A stretch of DNA of 48,096 nt from Thalassobius sp050633445 (GTDB lineage: Bacteria > Pseudomonadota > Alphaproteobacteria > Rhodobacterales > Rhodobacteraceae), in the NCBI GenBank assembly GCA_050633445.1, contig JBOEGN010000080.1, forward strand, positions 1 through 48,096, read 5' to 3'. The translations under genes and the position numbers were made by a program. This document shows, piece by piece, positions 7,506 through 15,799 of this stretch; position 1 is the stretch's first letter, and the number at the start of each line of letters is the position of its first letter. The notes under the pieces are model-generated. The model made no database searches and had not been told where the DNA came from. It worked only from the letters and a program-made list of their open reading frames with translations.

Positions 7506-8318
7506 ATGCGCTTGATTAACTATACACCCGGTCGACCCGGAGCCATTTTTCTGGCGGCGTTACCGTTTATACTGTTGTTTGTGGCCTATTCGGTCGCCTC
7601 GGACATCCGATTGACGACAAACCCGCAAGACAAATTGCTCCCTGCGCCGTCAACGATTTTGGAAACCGCTGAGCGTCTGTTTACCGTTCCCGACAAGCGC
7701 TCCAAGGAAATTTTGCTGTGGAACGACACCGCTGCCAGTTTGGCAAGATTGCTGGGCGGGGTCGCTATTTCGGCCACGCTATCCCTAATTCTTGGCATTG
7801 CTATCGGCCTGTTGCCCTATGCCCGGTCGTTATTTTCAGGTTTCATCGCAGTAATGTCGATGGTCCCTCCGCTGGCTTTGTTGCCCATTCTGTTTATTGT
7901 GTTTGGGCTTGGCGAGGTCTCTAAGGTCGTCTTGATCGTCATCGGGATCACCCCGTTTATGACGCGGGATCTGGCACAGCGGGTCATGGAAATCCCGAAA
8001 GAACAAATCGTCAAAGCGCAGACCCTTGGGGCATCCAGCTGGGTCATCGCGCAGCGCGTTGCACTTCCACAGGTTCTGCCCCGTTTGATCTCGAACATGC
8101 GTTTGTCACTCGGGTCCGCGTGGCTTTTTCTGATCGCCGCCGAGGCCGTCGCTTCGAACGTTGGCCTTGGTTATCGCATTTTTCTAGTGCGCCGTTATCT
8201 CGCTATGGATGTGATCCTGACCTATGTCATCTGGATCACCGTGCTGGCCTTTATAATTGATTGGGTGCTGAAAACACTGTCGCGTCGCGCATTCCCTTGG
8301 ATGGAGGCCGGACTATGA
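7506..8318 (+). CDS. ABC transporter permease (NitT/TauT type), guanidine import
   Basis: 270 residues with about six membrane segments. The start at 7506 is the first ATG after the hairpin. A cytoplasmic coupling loop of the EAA type is visible around residues 170-190 (KAQTLGASSWVIAQRVALPQ), as expected for binding-protein-dependent importers of the SsuC/TauC family. The N-terminal periplasmic part (LTTNPQDKLLPAPSTI) is also typical. The stop overlaps the ATPase start (ATGA), so the two are translationally coupled. Only one permease gene is present, so it should act as a homodimer. Substrate assignment rests on the riboswitch and the hydrolase. Confidence 0.85.
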   Translation: MRLINYTPGRPGAIFLAALPFILLFVAYSVASDIRLTTNPQDKLLPAPSTILETAERLFTVPDKRSKEILLWNDTAASLARLLGGVAISATLSLILGIAIGLLPYARSLFSGFIAVMSMVPPLALLPILFIVFGLGEVSKVVLIVIGITPFMTRDLAQRVMEIPKEQIVKAQTLGASSWVIAQRVALPQVLPRLISNMRLSLGSAWLFLIAAEAVASNVGLGYRIFLVRRYLAMDVILTYVIWITVLAFIIDWVLKTLSRRAFPWMEAGL

Positions 8319-9082
8319 GCTTTGTAAGCGTTAGAAATGTATGGCAGCGCTATGGTGATCGTTCGATCCTAGAGCGTGTCAATGTCACAGTTGGCGAAGG
8401 CGAGTTCATCTCGATCGTCGGGGCTTCGGGCTGCGGTAAGTCCACATTCCTGCGGATGCTGTTGGCAGAAGAAAGCCCGCACAAAGGCGATATCAGTATC
8501 GAAGGCGGTGTGACCGCCGTGGAACCAAATCGCGAGCGCGGAGTCGTCTTTCAAAAATACTCTGTTTTTCCGCACCTGACCGTGCGTGAAAACCTGATCG
8601 CTGCTGAAAGCTTTGAAAAAACGTTTGGTCATCTGGGCGGCACAGCACGGAAAGAGGCCGAACAGCGGGCTGAGGCCATGCTAGAGCGCATTGGCTTGAA
8701 CCATGTGTCGCACCAATTTCCCGCGTCTCTGTCAGGCGGGATGCAGCAACGTCTTGCCATTGGACAAGCGATGACGGCGAAGCCTCGCATCCTTTTGTTG
8801 GATGAGCCATTTGGCGCGCTGGACCCCGGTACACGCTTGCAAATGCACGATTTTCTATTGGAGTTGCGCGAAGAAACCAACATGACCGTCTTTATGGTCA
8901 CCCATGATCTGGACGAAGCGTTCAAGTTGGGAGATCGGGTTTTGGTTTTCGACAAGCCGCGCTGGGACCCACAGGACCCAGGCCTTTTCGGGGCCACGAT
9001 CACCTATGATTTCGATGCCCGCGATAAGGGCATTCCCTTTCAGGACATTCTCGACGCTTACCCATCGCTCGCGTCGGCTTGA
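8315..9082 (+). CDS. ABC transporter ATP-binding protein, guanidine import
   Basis: 255 residues. The ATG at 8315 overlaps the permease stop. Walker A is GASGCGKST (about residues 36-44), the signature is LSGGMQQR, Walker B is RILLLDEPFGALDP, and the switch histidine is in MVTHDLDEAF. Sequence style matches the TauB/SsuB group that powers NitT/TauT importers. The C-terminal extension after residue 215 (WDPQDPGLFGATITYDFDAR) is short and of unknown role. It is the third gene of the riboswitch-led operon; a strong hairpin separates it from the hydrolase gene. Confidence 0.88.
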   Translation: MSFVSVRNVWQRYGDRSILERVNVTVGEGEFISIVGASGCGKSTFLRMLLAEESPHKGDISIEGGVTAVEPNRERGVVFQKYSVFPHLTVRENLIAAESFEKTFGHLGGTARKEAEQRAEAMLERIGLNHVSHQFPASLSGGMQQRLAIGQAMTAKPRILLLDEPFGALDPGTRLQMHDFLLELREETNMTVFMVTHDLDEAFKLGDRVLVFDKPRWDPQDPGLFGATITYDFDARDKGIPFQDILDAYPSLASA

Positions 9083-9088
9083 CCTAAC

Positions 9089-9121
9089 CGCTACAAGCGC
9101 TCCCGGGCTCCGCTTGTAGCG
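9089..9121 (+). repeat. intercistronic hairpin before the guanidine hydrolase gene
   Basis: A perfect 11-bp stem, CGCTACAAGCG (9089-9099) with CGCTTGTAGCG (9111-9121), encloses an 11-base loop. It starts six bases after the ATPase stop. No T run follows, so it is better read as a processing or stabilising element, or a leaky terminator dividing transporter and enzyme genes. Confidence 0.6.
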
Positions 9122-9177
9122 TTCACCAAAGCTCGGAGGAGACCGCCGCAAGGCGGACATAGATTTGGGAGACAAAC

Positions 9178-10449
9178 GTGTTTTCAGATCCAAAGCGTAC
9201 CCGGTCACATCACCCAAGTGACCTGCGTGAAACCCTAGACCGTCGTGAAAAGCGACACCACCACCCGGACCTCACCAAATTGGCCGGTTGGAAGGCCATG
9301 CAAAAAGAGGCTGACCTGCCAGAAGGCCGCCACGAAGAAGAGCGCCGTTGGGCCCTGCGTATGGGGCTTACCGGTGCAGACGCGATTGAGGACAAGTCGA
9401 TCCCAACTTTCGCGCGCGGTGAGCTGCCGCATTTTGCAGGTATAAACACGTTCTTGAAAGCACCTTACGCCGAAGACGTTCTAGAGGTCGCAAACTACGA
9501 TGCAACCGTTCTGGGCATTCCCTTTGATGGGGGGACGACCTATCGCCCCGGCACGCGGTTCGGCCCGCAGGGGCTCCGTAAAATCTCTGCCCTTTATACC
9601 CCCTACAATTACGAATTGGGCGTGGATCTGCGCGAGCAAATGACTCTCTGTGATGCGGGGGATGTCTTTACGATCCCCGCGAATATTGAAAAGTCCTTCG
9701 ATCAGATCAGCCGCGGCGTTAGCCATGTCTTTAGCTCTGGATCGTTGCCCATCATGATCGGTGGCGATCACTCGATCGGATTCCCATGTGTGCGCGGTAT
9801 TGCCGAATGTACGTCGAAAAAAATCGGTATCGTGCATTTTGACCGCCACGCGGACATCCAGGAAAAAGATCTGGATGAACGCATGCATACGACACCATGG
9901 TTCCATTCCACGAACCTGCCAAACGTGCCAGCGACGAACTTGGTGCAGATTGGGATCGGTGGCTGGCAAGTGCCCCGAGAGGCCGTCAAGGTTGCACGTG
10001 AGCGCAATACCAACATCATCACCATGGGCGACATGGAAAAAATGGGCATCGACAAGACCATCGAGATGGCGCTCGAGATGGCGTGGAAAGATGTGGACAT
10101 GGTCTATCTGTCCTTTGACATCGACAGCATTGATTGTGGTTTTGTGCCGGGGACAGGCTGGCCAGAACCGGGTGGGTTCCTGCCACGCGAAGCATTGGCT
10201 CTGGCCTCTGGCATTGCCGCCGAAGGGATCTGTGGCATGGAGTTGGTAGAAGTTTCTCCGCCCTATGACACCTCTGACATCACGGCACTGATGGGCACAC
10301 GTGTTATCGTCGACGTTCTGGGCGCCTTGGTTTCAAATGGAAAACTGGGCGCGCATAAGCGGCACATCGATAAACCGGTGTCGCTGCCGCATGGCGAGTT
10401 CGAAGGAAAACGCTGGTCGAACGCAGCGCCTCACAAGGTGGGCGAGTGA
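9178..10449 (+). CDS. gdmH: guanidine hydrolase (ureohydrolase family, GdmH-like)
   Basis: 423 residues from GTG 9178, with GGGAG about six bases upstream. It belongs to the arginase/agmatinase superfamily: GGDHS with metal ligand H198, FDRHAD with D222, H224 and D226, and SFDIDSID with D314 and D316. Two features separate it from ordinary agmatinases (about 310 residues): a long charged N-terminal extension of roughly 90 residues, and the block CGFVPGTGWPEPGG after the last metal site, which I recall as typical of the nickel-dependent guanidine hydrolase of Synechocystis (Sll1077). The reaction would be guanidinium plus water to urea and ammonium. The riboswitch and importer upstream support the substrate. 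It is followed without a gap by two His-rich genes. Arginase-like alternatives are less likely. Confidence 0.85.
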   Translation: MFSDPKRTRSHHPSDLRETLDRREKRHHHPDLTKLAGWKAMQKEADLPEGRHEEERRWALRMGLTGADAIEDKSIPTFARGELPHFAGINTFLKAPYAEDVLEVANYDATVLGIPFDGGTTYRPGTRFGPQGLRKISALYTPYNYELGVDLREQMTLCDAGDVFTIPANIEKSFDQISRGVSHVFSSGSLPIMIGGDHSIGFPCVRGIAECTSKKIGIVHFDRHADIQEKDLDERMHTTPWFHSTNLPNVPATNLVQIGIGGWQVPREAVKVARERNTNIITMGDMEKMGIDKTIEMALEMAWKDVDMVYLSFDIDSIDCGFVPGTGWPEPGGFLPREALALASGIAAEGICGMELVEVSPPYDTSDITALMGTRVIVDVLGALVSNGKLGAHKRHIDKPVSLPHGEFEGKRWSNAAPHKVGE

Positions 10450-10901
10450 TGCCGCACGATCACCACCACCACCATCATGATCACGACCATGCCCCGCGCG
10501 GGCACGGTCACAACCATGCGCATGGCGATCATATGCACAGCCATATGCACGGACATGACGAAGCGGCTGACCTTCAGGTTTTGGCAACACAATTTATCGA
10601 AGGTTTTTTGCAAGCCTCAGATAAAACCAGCTATCTAAAACTGGCAGGCGTGCCCTTTGAGCGGCCTTCCAAAGATGGTGCCAAAGCACTGAAACTGATC
10701 GACGTGGAACTGACAACCGACTGGCAGGTCGGAACGGCATCCCCTTCCTTTGGATCACGAGACCTGAGCTATTTGCCCTTCCCAGGCGAGATGGTCCAGG
10801 AACGCACCAATATGTCGCTGATCTACGTCTCGATGGATGAAAAATCCACGTTCGACATTCGCGACTTTTTAAACCAACGCAAACAGGAGATAGAGGCATG
10901 A
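10449..10901 (+). CDS. His-rich protein, candidate nickel-handling factor for GdmH
   Basis: 150 residues. The ATG at 10449 overlaps the gdmH stop (TGATG). The first 36 residues contain 18 histidines with Asp and Gly between them (for example DHHHHHHDHDH), a metal-binding or metal-storing tail like those of UreE, HypB and SlyD. Residues 40-150 form a separate, ordinary-composition domain (VLATQFIEGFLQASDKTSYL, later LSYLPFPGEMVQERTNMSLI) that I do not recognise; there is no P-loop, so it is not HypB, and no CxxC zinc motif, so it is not HypA. Cyanobacterial gdmH needs HypA/HypB-like partners (GhaA, GhaB); this gene sits in that place. A nickel chaperone or store is inferred. Confidence 0.7.
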   Translation: MPHDHHHHHHDHDHAPRGHGHNHAHGDHMHSHMHGHDEAADLQVLATQFIEGFLQASDKTSYLKLAGVPFERPSKDGAKALKLIDVELTTDWQVGTASPSFGSRDLSYLPFPGEMVQERTNMSLIYVSMDEKSTFDIRDFLNQRKQEIEA

Positions 10902-11050
10902 AACGTAGCCTGTTCACCATCGCGGCAATAATCGCAGCATCCCCGGCCTTCGCCCATACTGACAGGCATTTTCATACGCATGGCATAGAGATTGCGCTTG
11001 CCCTAGCTGTTGTTGCCGCAGGAATGGCAATCCTGACGGCCAAGCGATAA
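10898..11050 (+). CDS. 50-residue exported His-rich membrane peptide
   Basis: The ATG at 10898 overlaps the stop of the previous gene (ATGA) and the frame ends at TAA 11048-11050. Residues 1-19 look like a Sec signal (MKRSLFTIAAIIAASPAFA), after which the mature chain would begin HTDRHFHTHG, with histidines at 20, 24, 26 and 28. Residues 29-47 are one hydrophobic helix ending TAKR. A periplasmic His cluster on a membrane anchor suggests metal capture or delivery, possibly nickel for the hydrolase. No family is recognised. Tight coupling to the operon and good start/stop context make it a real gene despite its size. Confidence 0.7.
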   Translation: MKRSLFTIAAIIAASPAFAHTDRHFHTHGIEIALALAVVAAGMAILTAKR

Positions 11051-11055
11051 ATTGT

Positions 11056-11093
11056 GTCTCGCTGAGCCGGTTGGTATTCTGAGCCAGCGAGAC
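11056..11093 (+). terminator. hairpin closing the guanidine operon
   Basis: GTCTCGCTG (11056-11064) and CAGCGAGAC (11085-11093) pair perfectly over nine bases, five bases after the last stop. The loop is 20 bases and no strong T run follows, so it may be a processed 3' end rather than a classical intrinsic terminator. Confidence 0.45.
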
Positions 11094-11350
11094 GTCATTC
11101 TGATCTCTGCCAACCGTCGAAGTGAACCGAGTGATCCCAGAAATTTGTAGATGCAGTTCTAACAGATCTTCATACTTGTTCCTTTGGGCGCGATGCCCAT
11201 AAAATCTTCAGCCAGCCACATCGGACCGTTATTTTAGGCGCCACTTCTCGGCCTCGCTAGCAATATCAGCGAATGATCGCTTCTCCCTTGAGCTAAATGC
11301 TGTCGTAAAGCGACAATAGCGGGCGTAGGTGCGGTCGCAGCGAAAGCGCA
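11094..11350. other. stretch without a recognisable gene
   Basis: Between the guanidine operon and the reductase pseudogene I see no coding region or RNA on either strand. It probably contains decayed sequence continuous with the pseudogene. Confidence 0.4.
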
Positions 11351-12088
11351 CTAAGTCTGCATTGTGTGAATTCGCCCTTCACCGATTTTTGCGAATGCGG
11401 CGAATGCCGGCAATAGAGGCGGGTAGGGGCCGGTCATGCTGGATTCCAACATGTCGTGCGTGACAAAGACACTTTCCATGGCCGGATCGTATGCTTTTGA
11501 GAGGACGCGAATCCATCCTTGTAGACACCGTTGTTGAAGGGCTTGTAGGTCTTAGTATTCAGGGTGTCGATTTCGCTGGCCAGATCAGCGGGATGCAGTC
11601 GGATGTCAGACGGCACTAGATGTTCAAGCGCAGTATTGAACATCCGCAGGATATCGGCGCTCTTGTTGTTCGCCAGGACGTTTCGATCGGTGTCCCACAG
11701 CACCGCAACGGTCGCGCGCCCAGCAGACGCGGGTATAGATTTGATGTAAATAGGTGGCGCCGAACTGAGGGTCGATGTCTACGCCGGGATGAGCGTCAAA
11801 GCTCCAGTCTTCGTCCGTTAGGATCGGGTTCACAACGGTCACCGGGACTACCTTGTCCGGGCTCTTCAGCTTGCGCGCCATCAGCGCGCGCGGGGCCAGG
11901 GACGACAAACGATATCGACCGGGTTCGACGTTGAGACCGCCGGTGGCCGTCGGGTCAGGCGCGCCATCCGGCGTGATCTCGTTGCGAAAACCCGAGGCCT
12001 GACGGACGAAACGCCCGTCTTTTTTTGCCTGCTGAACCGGGGTCCAATCCTTGGTCCGTTTACCGACTACCAGCTTGATTTTCCCCTT
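11351..12088 (-). pseudogene. glutathionyl-hydroquinone reductase (ECM4/YqjG), decayed
   Basis: Pieces of one protein appear in order on the minus strand. DWTPVQQAKKDGRFVRQASG near 12040 is the N-terminus, VVPVTVVNPILTDEDWSF and FGATYLHQIYTR near 11750 the thioredoxin-like core, then after a frame change VLWDTDRNVLANNKSADILR and NNGVYKDGFASSQ near 11550, and after another change KAYDPAMESVF, ending at a TAG (11353-11351). No start codon fits the first piece, the active-site region around 11890 has lost residues (RLSSLAPRALMARKL replaces the cysteine-containing block), and at least two frameshifts follow. Intact relatives reduce glutathionylated quinols. It lies directly behind the dioxygenase gene on the same strand, so they probably once formed an operon. 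Confidence 0.8.
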
Positions 12089-12905
12089 AGTAATAAATGA
12101 AACTGCGCATCGAGACCGAGGCGATGTCGATGGAATCATTCATGAATATCAGCTCGTCCTTGTCATCCGCCGCTCCGGCGATGGTCAACGCGGGCAGGTA
12201 GTGATCGACGGACGGATGCGCCATTTGCAGCAACGGGCCCAGCGCTTTGCGGTCAGTGATCAACTGGTGGTCACCGATTTCAAGACTATGGGCAAAGGTG
12301 CTGTCGAACTCCAGCGCCCAGTCATAAGGGTTCCCGCCAAAACGCATGGCGCGCAGGTTGTGAACGACATTGCCCGACCCCAGGATCAACACGCCGCGGT
12401 TGCGCAATTCCGACAGAGCCTCGCCGATTTCCAGATGGTGGGGCAGGTCTTTGGTCATGTCGATGGACAGCTGAAAGACCGGGACATTCGCGTCGGGGTA
12501 CAGGAATTTCAACACGGTCCAGGCCCCGTGATCCAGCCCCCAGGTGTCATCGCCTTCGACATGATGGCTGGCCAACAGGCTGGTTAGCTCTTGGGCCAAT
12601 GCGGGATGGCCGGGCGCGGGATAGCTTTCCTGGTACAGCGCATCCGGGAAGCCATAAAAGTCATAGATCGTACGCGGAAAGGCCGAGACATCCACCAGCG
12701 TCGATCCGCGTGTCATCCAGTGGGCGGACACCACCAGAATGGCCTGAGGTTGGGGCAGAGACTTGCCCAGCGCCGTCCAGCTGCGGGAATAGGCGTTATC
12801 CTCGATCGCGTTCATGGGGCTGCCATGGCCAAGGAAGACGACGGGCATCCGGTCCGAGTTGCGAAGGCCATCTTTGAGGTGTTGTAGAGATTGCTTAAGG
12901 CTCAT
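12087..12905 (-). CDS. DODA-type extradiol ring-cleavage dioxygenase (YgiD family)
   Basis: 272 residues, the usual length for 4,5-DOPA extradiol dioxygenase. The start at 12905 (MSLKQSLQHLKDG) faces the LysR gene. Metal ligands are placed as in YgiD: H27 in GHGSP, H62 in SAHW, and later histidines in NVVHN and HPSVDHYLP. The enzyme opens catecholic rings next to a hydroxyl; the natural substrate in bacteria is generally unknown. A divergent LysR regulator 135 bp away and a decayed quinol reductase gene behind it suggest a role in handling catechols or quinones. No ribosome site stands out before the ATG. Confidence 0.88.
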   Translation of the reverse strand: MSLKQSLQHLKDGLRNSDRMPVVFLGHGSPMNAIEDNAYSRSWTALGKSLPQPQAILVVSAHWMTRGSTLVDVSAFPRTIYDFYGFPDALYQESYPAPGHPALAQELTSLLASHHVEGDDTWGLDHGAWTVLKFLYPDANVPVFQLSIDMTKDLPHHLEIGEALSELRNRGVLILGSGNVVHNLRAMRFGGNPYDWALEFDSTFAHSLEIGDHQLITDRKALGPLLQMAHPSVDHYLPALTIAGAADDKDELIFMNDSIDIASVSMRSFIYY

Positions 12906-13040
12906 TTGTGGGGTCCATTTATTCAGGGTAAGGCGTGAGGCCTGTATGTGTGGGTTGCGCTGAATATGCTTCTTGATCGAATGGAATAAAATGGCGATGA
13001 TGTTGAAAGACTATCTTCATTTTGTTCGCAAAGGCTCAGC

Positions 13041-13937
13041 ATGGATCTAATCGACGGATTGCGCGCATTTGTGGCGACGGCTGAAACCGGCTCTTTTACT
13101 GCGGCGGCGGATCGGATGGGGATTTCGAACCGGCTGACGTCAAAATATGTGGCCGAGCTGGAGGCCCAGTTGGGAGCTCGTTTACTGCAGCGAACCACAC
13201 GCAAGGTGGGGCTGACGGCGGCTGGCGAAAACCTGTTGGCCCGTGCGCCTGCGTTGCTGGACGAGATCGACGAGATGCTGGGCGAGGTGTCCGAAGGATC
13301 GCGCGGATTTACCGGGGTGTTGCGGATCTCGGCCCCTGTGACCTTTGGCGAGGTCTATGTACAGGAAATGTTGGCGCGTTTTGCGGCCCCGCATCCCGAA
13401 CTGGTGATCGACCTGCGTTTGAATGACGCTCGTGTTGATCTGGCCAGCGAAGGCATTGATCTGGCCTTTCGGGTCGGGAACCTGTCTGTTTCGTCGTTGC
13501 GGCAACGGCGGTTGGGTACGATGGGGTCGGTGATGGTCGCCTCCCCTGACTATCTGGCCGAACATGGGGTGCCCGAGGTGCCCCAGGATTTAGCGCAACA
13601 TAGCTGTATCGCAGATACGAACCGGGCGCAGCCAACCCGCTGGCCATTTCAGCAAGGCGCGCGCGTGTTTCATGTTGATGTGCCCTCGCGCTTTCTGGTG
13701 AATAGTGCGCGGGTTGCGCGGGATCAGGCCATTCAGGGCATAGGGATCGCTGCTTGTCCCCGGTTTGTGTTGACACAGGCGTTGTCGGATGGCGCTTTGG
13801 TCGAGGTTTTGGCGGATTGGCGCCCCGACCCGCTGCCTGTCAGCGCGATCTACCTGGAGGGACGCACATTGCCGCGCAAAGTGCGCGCGTTGATCAACTT
13901 TGCCCACGAGGACGCCAAGCGCGTGGCGCTGCGTTAG
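13041..13937 (+). CDS. LysR-type transcriptional regulator
   Basis: 298 residues, standard for the family. The N-terminal helix-turn-helix (MDLIDGLRAFVATAETGSFT, then AAADRMGISNRLTSKYVAEL) is followed by the LysR effector-binding domain, with GVLRISAPVTFGEVYV at the linker and an alternating alpha/beta pattern to the end. It is divergent from the dioxygenase gene, so autoregulation and control of that gene from the shared 135-bp spacer are likely. The effector is probably an aromatic or quinone compound; this is inferred from the neighbour only. Confidence 0.88.
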   Translation: MDLIDGLRAFVATAETGSFTAAADRMGISNRLTSKYVAELEAQLGARLLQRTTRKVGLTAAGENLLARAPALLDEIDEMLGEVSEGSRGFTGVLRISAPVTFGEVYVQEMLARFAAPHPELVIDLRLNDARVDLASEGIDLAFRVGNLSVSSLRQRRLGTMGSVMVASPDYLAEHGVPEVPQDLAQHSCIADTNRAQPTRWPFQQGARVFHVDVPSRFLVNSARVARDQAIQGIGIAACPRFVLTQALSDGALVEVLADWRPDPLPVSAIYLEGRTLPRKVRALINFAHEDAKRVALR

Positions 13938-13994
13938 GTCTGGACCTTGGGCTTGGCTGCGTTACCTTTCGCGGAATTCAGCAGGAGCACCCCA

Positions 13995-14993
13995 ATGATC
14001 CCTATTTCCGTTCTGGACCTGTCGCCCGTTCCCCAGGGGCACGACACCGCGCAGGCCTTGGCCAATACGGTCGCGTTGGCGCAAGAGGCCGACGCATTGG
14101 GGTATCACCGCTACTGGATGGCCGAGCATCACAACATGCCTGGAATTGCCAGTGCGGCGACCTCGGTTCTGATTGGACATGTGGCGGGGAAAACGCAGCG
14201 TATTCGCGTTGGCGCGGGCGGGATCATGTTGCCAAATCATGCGCCGCTGGTGATTGCCGAGCAATTCGGAACCTTGGCAACGCTGTACCCTGACCGGATA
14301 GATTTGGGGCTGGGGCGGGCACCGGGGACTGATGGTGCCACGATGCAGGCGTTGCGCCGCAATATGTCGGGGCCAGACCAGTTTCCTCAGGACGTGATGG
14401 AGCTGGTGCAGCTTTTGCAGGACCCCAAGCCGGATCAAACGGTCCATGCTTATCCGGGGTCGGGGACCAATGTGCCGGTTTGGATCTTGGGCTCGTCATT
14501 ATATGGGGCGCAGCTTGCGGCCTATCTGGGGTTGCCTTACGCCTTTGCGTCGCATTTCGCACCTGGCGATCTGGTGGAAGCCAGCCGAATTTACCGCGAC
14601 ACGTTCCAGCCCTCGCGCTTTCTAACGAAGCCATATTTCATGCTGGCGGCGAATGTATTTGCCGGGGCGGATGATGACGAAGGCGCGTTTCTGCGCACCT
14701 CCATGCAGCTGGCGTTTGCGCGGCTTCGCTCGGGTCAGCCGGGAAAATTACCCGCCCCCGTCGCCCGGATCGAGGATCATGTCGAACCCGCCATGTTGCG
14801 GCTGGTGAACAAAGCGCTGTCAATTGCTGCCGTTGGCGGGCGCGAGACGGTGAAATCGCAACTGGCCGCGATGGTCGCGAAATACCAACCCGACGAGTTG
14901 ATCCTGAATGGTCAAATCCACGATATCAGCAAGCGGATCACGTCGTTTCAGATCGCAGCCGAGGTTATGGCTGAACTGGCTCAGACCCCGTAG
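13995..14993 (+). CDS. LLM-class flavin-dependent oxidoreductase
   Basis: 332 residues from ATG 13995 (GCAGGAG 9-14 bases upstream). It has the bacterial-luciferase-like TIM barrel: SVLDLSPVPQG at the first strand, GYHRYWMAEHHNM and RIRVGAGGIMLPNHAPLVIA for flavin and substrate contacts, and DRIDLGLGRAPGTD. These enzymes are FMN- or F420-linked monooxygenases or reductases; this subgroup is often annotated as a MsnO8-like oxidoreductase, and no substrate can be given. It follows the LysR gene by 57 bp on the same strand and overlaps the convergent amidotransferase gene by 13 bp. Confidence 0.85.
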   Translation: MIPISVLDLSPVPQGHDTAQALANTVALAQEADALGYHRYWMAEHHNMPGIASAATSVLIGHVAGKTQRIRVGAGGIMLPNHAPLVIAEQFGTLATLYPDRIDLGLGRAPGTDGATMQALRRNMSGPDQFPQDVMELVQLLQDPKPDQTVHAYPGSGTNVPVWILGSSLYGAQLAAYLGLPYAFASHFAPGDLVEASRIYRDTFQPSRFLTKPYFMLAANVFAGADDDEGAFLRTSMQLAFARLRSGQPGKLPAPVARIEDHVEPAMLRLVNKALSIAAVGGRETVKSQLAAMVAKYQPDELILNGQIHDISKRITSFQIAAEVMAELAQTP

Positions 14994-15706
14994 CGCTGCA
15001 CAAAGTTGCGCAGGATGCGTTCGGGTGCATGTACATCCGCCGCGCGACACATGGCGATCAGATCATCCGCTTCGTCGGGGTGGAAATAGCCCTTGTTCTT
15101 GTACAGACGGATGCGCAGTTCAAAACCTGCGCTGTCGGCCTCGGGGTGGAATTGCGTTGCATAGACATTCTGTTTGTAGCGGATCATCTGAAACGGGCAG
15201 GGGGCCGAGGCCAGGATTTGCACCGCACCGTCAGGCAGATGTTGCACCGCCTCTTTGTGGCCGACAAAGGCCAGAAACTCGTTCGGCATCCCCTCCAGCA
15301 TGGGGTCCGGGGTTGTGATCTTGCAATTGGTTGGGCCTACTGCTTCGCCGTAATTCTCTTTGGATACGGTCGCGCCGAGGTGATGCGCCAGAATGCCAAT
15401 CCCATAGCAACAGCCCATAAACGGCATGTCGGTTTCGGTGATCTGCGGCATCAGTGACAGGATTTCAGCCTCGATCTTGGCCTCGATCGGGTCCTTTTTG
15501 TCAGCCGGATCACTGACACAGCCTGGACCTCCGCCGACGATGACACCAGAATAGTCAGTCAGATTCAGGTCAGGCAGGTCCTCTTGTTCCAGCCGAATGC
15601 GGTGGGTCTGATCTGCGGTCAAGCCACCCTTGGCCAGAAAGGCCGCGTATTCGTCATCCGAGGCTTCGGCCTCGGGGCGCAATTGCAGGATCAGGAACGG
15701 TTTCAT
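14981..15706 (-). CDS. class I glutamine amidotransferase-like protein
   Basis: 241 residues from ATG 15706 (MKPFLILQLRPEAEASDDEY); a GTG at 15721 would add five residues but has no ribosome site. The fold is that of the GuaA-like glutaminase domain: GVIVGGGPGCVSD, the nucleophile elbow FMGCCYGIGIL, and the His/Glu pair in TQFHPEAD. No synthase domain is fused, and a free-standing domain of this kind is often annotated GMP-synthase-like. It probably acts on gamma-glutamyl compounds or supplies ammonia to an unknown partner. Its last bases overlap the end of the flavin oxidoreductase gene, which faces it. Confidence 0.85.
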   Translation of the reverse strand: MKPFLILQLRPEAEASDDEYAAFLAKGGLTADQTHRIRLEQEDLPDLNLTDYSGVIVGGGPGCVSDPADKKDPIEAKIEAEILSLMPQITETDMPFMGCCYGIGILAHHLGATVSKENYGEAVGPTNCKITTPDPMLEGMPNEFLAFVGHKEAVQHLPDGAVQILASAPCPFQMIRYKQNVYATQFHPEADSAGFELRIRLYKNKGYFHPDEADDLIAMCRAADVHAPERILRNFVQRYGV

Positions 15707-15799
15707 CGGCGGAACTTTCACGTTTTACAGGCTGTGCCGGGGATAAAAGATCAAACGCGCGCTGAAAAGATCAATCTTCAGGATAGTTTTTATGGGCTT

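Noticed and set aside
9178..10449. Ordinary agmatinase or arginase
   Set aside because: The metal motifs fit the whole superfamily, but the long N-terminal extension, the GTGWPEPGG block, the riboswitch and the importer all point to guanidine hydrolase.
10449..10901. HypB- or UreE-type nickel protein because of its His tail
   Set aside because: No P-loop, no GTPase motifs and no recognisable UreE domain are present in the remaining residues.
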